This document shows, in pieces, positions 14,222-15,926 of a DNA stretch of 15,926 nt. This DNA comes from an uncultured Anaerosacchariphilus sp. Its GTDB lineage: Bacteria > Bacillota > Clostridia > Lachnospirales > Lachnospiraceae. The notes under the pieces are model-generated. The model was not told where the DNA came from, made no database searches, and was given only the letters and a program-made list of their open reading frames with translations. The position numbers were made by a program, and so were the translations under genes. The stretch lies in NCBI GenBank assembly GCA_934402125.1, contig CAKRTY010000003.1, forward strand, positions 1 through 15,926, read 5' to 3'. Within the stretch, counting starts at the first letter, position 1. Each line of letters starts with the position of its first letter.

Positions 14222-15926
14222 AGCTGATCCTTCCTGAGCACGTCCCGGATTCCCTCCGCGGTATACACCACTGCGCTGGCATAGACCGGAATTCCGGCCT
14301 TCTTCGCCGCTTTCTCTGTCACCGGTCCGATACAGATGGCCCGGACGCTCTGTCTCTTCGGCTGTTCTGCCATAGCCGCGAAGGCTTTTACTGCCGACGC
14401 GCTGGCAAAGGTGATATAATCCATCTCCGGCAGAAGCCGGTTCAGTTCCTCCGCCTTGCGCTCGTCCCGTTCTGTCCGATATAAAGCCACCGCCTTATAG
14501 TCTATACCGGCTGTCTCCAGGGCCTCTGTAAGCTCTGTGGAAGCCTCCTCTGCCCTGAGCAGCAGAAGCTTATCCTCTTTTCCCAGGGTCGGAATCCACT
14601 CTGCCGCCAGATCTGCGCTAGAATAACGGCTGGGTACAAAGTCCGCATAGATTCCCGCTGCCTCCAGGGCTTCCCTTGTGCCTGCGCCGATGACGGCGAA
14701 TTTTACGCCTGCCAGGCTCCGGATATCCTGACGCCGCTCTCTTAATTCCTCCAGGAAAAACTGCACGCCGTTGCTGCTGGTCAGCACCACCCAGGTATAC
14801 TCCGCGATTCCGGCAAACGCCGCCTCTGTCTCCGGCGTCTGTAAGCGTTTTGTATAAATCAGGCTGAAAGGGATCACTTCTGCCCCGTCCTCCGCCAGCA
14901 CCTGCCGCTGCTTTTCACACATGGGCTTCGTGCCGGTCAGCAGCACCCGTTTTCCGCGGAGAGGCTTATCCTCCAGCCAGAAAAGCTGCTGCTGCAGGGT
15001 CACCACATCGCCCACCACGGTAATGGCCGGAGTCTCGATCCCTGCCTCCCGGGCCGTATCCGCGATAGAGGAGAGCACCCCTGTCACCACCCGCTGACGG
15101 GCCGTGGTTCCGCTCTGTACCACTGCCGCCGGGGTTTCCGGATTCTTTCCGTGGGCAATCAGCTCCGCCGCAATATGGGGAAGATTTTTCAGGCCCATCA
15201 GAAAGACCAGGGTTCCCTCTTCCTTCGCCAGCGTGGCGTAATCCAGCACCAGACCGCTCTTATCCGCGCTCTCATGACCGGTAATCACATGGAAGGAGGA
15301 AGCAAAATCACGGTGGGTCACCGGGATTCCCGCATAAGCCGGAGCTGCGTAAGAGGAAGACACGCCCGGAACAATTTCAAACTCCACGCCGGCCTTCAGA
15401 AGCTCCTGGGCCTCCTCGCCGCCGCGTCCGAAGATAAAGGGATCGCCGCCCTTGACCCGGGCTACATTTTTTCCCTCCAGCGCCTTTTCCACCAGAAGGG
15501 CATTGGTCTCCCACTGGCGTAAATGATGGTTGCTCGCGCGCTTTCCGGCATAGATAAGCTCTGCGTCCTCTCTGGCCTCATTTAAAATGGCTCCGCTTGC
15601 CAGATTGTCATAGACCAGCACGTCCGCGTGACGGATACACCAGAGCGCCTTTTGTGTCAGCAGTCCCATATCGCCCGGGCCTGCGCCCAGAAGCCAGACC
15701 TTGCCCCGCTTCACCTCTCTGGCCAGATTTTCACCCAGAAGACGGGCCTTCAGAAGCTTTTCCTCCCGGCTGTCTGCGCCGGTCAGATCTACTACCGCTT
15801 CAGCCCTGCGAAGCCCGGTGCTTCCCTCCGGCGCGTACAGCGCCTGCATCTTCAGGGAACAGGCTTTCGGAACACAAAGTCCCGCTGCCGGGGCGTTACA
15901 GCTGCCGCCGATGGCCGACAGGAAGC
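14218..15926 (-). CDS. cobA-hemD: HemC-CobA-HemD fusion (N-terminus beyond window): hydroxymethylbilane synthase, uroporphyrinogen-III methyltransferase, uroporphyrinogen-III synthase
   Basis: The frame is open from the stop at 14218 to the right edge, giving 568 visible residues. Numbering from the first visible codon, 1-74 are the C-terminal domain of HemC: FLSAIGGSCNAP has the dipyrromethane-cofactor cysteine (residue 9, codon 15900-15898), then LYAPEGS and a closing helix. About 75-318 are CobA/SUMT, which methylates uroporphyrinogen III at C2 and C7: LLGAGPGD, VKGGDPFIFGRGGEE, VPGVSSS. About 321-568 are HemD: GKRVLLTG, VVLTSSNGVQFFLEEL, FASASAVKAF. There is no stop or obvious start between the HemC and CobA parts. 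An internal ATG at 15849 exists but falls inside the HemC domain, so it is not the start. The protein would channel hydroxymethylbilane to precorrin-2. The HemC part is judged from its last quarter only. Confidence 0.9.
   Translation of the reverse strand, partial: FLSAIGGSCNAPAAGLCVPKACSLKMQALYAPEGSTGLRRAEAVVDLTGADSREEKLLKARLLGENLAREVKRGKVWLLGAGPGDMGLLTQKALWCIRHADVLVYDNLASGAILNEAREDAELIYAGKRASNHHLRQWETNALLVEKALEGKNVARVKGGDPFIFGRGGEEAQELLKAGVEFEIVPGVSSSYAAPAYAGIPVTHRDFASSFHVITGHESADKSGLVLDYATLAKEEGTLVFLMGLKNLPHIAAELIAHGKNPETPAAVVQSGTTARQRVVTGVLSSIADTAREAGIETPAITVVGDVVTLQQQLFWLEDKPLRGKRVLLTGTKPMCEKQRQVLAEDGAEVIPFSLIYTKRLQTPETEAAFAGIAEYTWVVLTSSNGVQFFLEELRERRQDIRSLAGVKFAVIGAGTREALEAAGIYADFVPSRYSSADLAAEWIPTLGKEDKLLLLRAEEASTELTEALETAGIDYKAVALYRTERDERKAEELNRLLPEMDYITFASASAVKAFAAMAEQPKRQSVRAICIGPVTEKAAKKAGIPVYASAVVYTAEGIRDVLRKDQL

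Noticed and set aside
15850..15926. Intergenic leader ahead of a CobA-HemD gene starting at 15849
   Set aside because: The frame continues upstream without a stop and encodes a HemC-like GGSC motif, so the bases are coding and 15849 is not a true start.

Overview
This window is one long, densely packed anaerobic (early cobalt insertion) cobalamin biosynthesis operon. Every gene I can support lies on the minus strand, so transcription runs from the right edge to the left edge. The fairly GC-rich DNA, strong AGGAGG-type ribosome sites, the oxygen-independent enzyme set (CbiC, CbiD, CbiG, CbiP, CbiA, CbiJ-E-T) and the Gram-positive-style lipoprotein suggest a strict anaerobe of the Clostridia, probably a Lachnospiraceae-like gut Firmicute. 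That taxonomic call is inference.

Layout in transcription order (right to left). 15926-14218: the end of a large fusion carrying the C-terminal part of HemC, then CobA (SUMT), then HemD; its N-terminus lies beyond the window. 14221-13154: cobD. 13117-11603: cbiP. 11609-10977: cbiC. 10974-9880: cobT. After a 106-base gap, which is the only real intergenic region, comes a secreted LprI/DUF1311-type lipoprotein gene (9773-8646) that has no obvious place in the pathway. Then cbiD (8629-7487), cbiG (7490-6444), a CbiJ-CbiE-CbiT triple fusion (6428-4377), cbiA (4376-3006), cobU (3018-2479), cobS (2482-1721), a short divergent cobU paralogue (1706-1323), a cobC-type phosphatase (1326-691), and cbiB (749 to beyond base 1).

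How the genes work together: HemC and HemD make uroporphyrinogen III and CobA methylates it to precorrin-2. CbiG, CbiD, CbiJ, CbiE, CbiT and CbiC carry out ring contraction, methylation, reduction and methyl migration up to cobyrinic acid. CbiA and CbiP amidate it. CobD supplies the aminopropanol phosphate that CbiB attaches. CobU, CobS, CobT and CobC assemble the nucleotide loop. CbiL, CbiF, CbiH, a cobaltochelatase, a corrinoid adenosyltransferase and cobalt transport are not in the window and presumably lie nearby. Most neighbours overlap by 4-13 bases or are separated by fewer than 40, as expected for translational coupling.

No gene-free stretch exceeds 300 bases. I see no tRNA, rRNA, CRISPR array, insertion sequence or cobalamin riboswitch. 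The core pathway is well known. The points most worth a second look are the HemC-CobA-HemD fusion, the lipoprotein gene embedded in the operon, two CobU-like proteins with complementary motif losses, a duplicated palindrome with compensatory changes in the CbiJ-CbiE linker, and the 59-base cobC/cbiB overlap.
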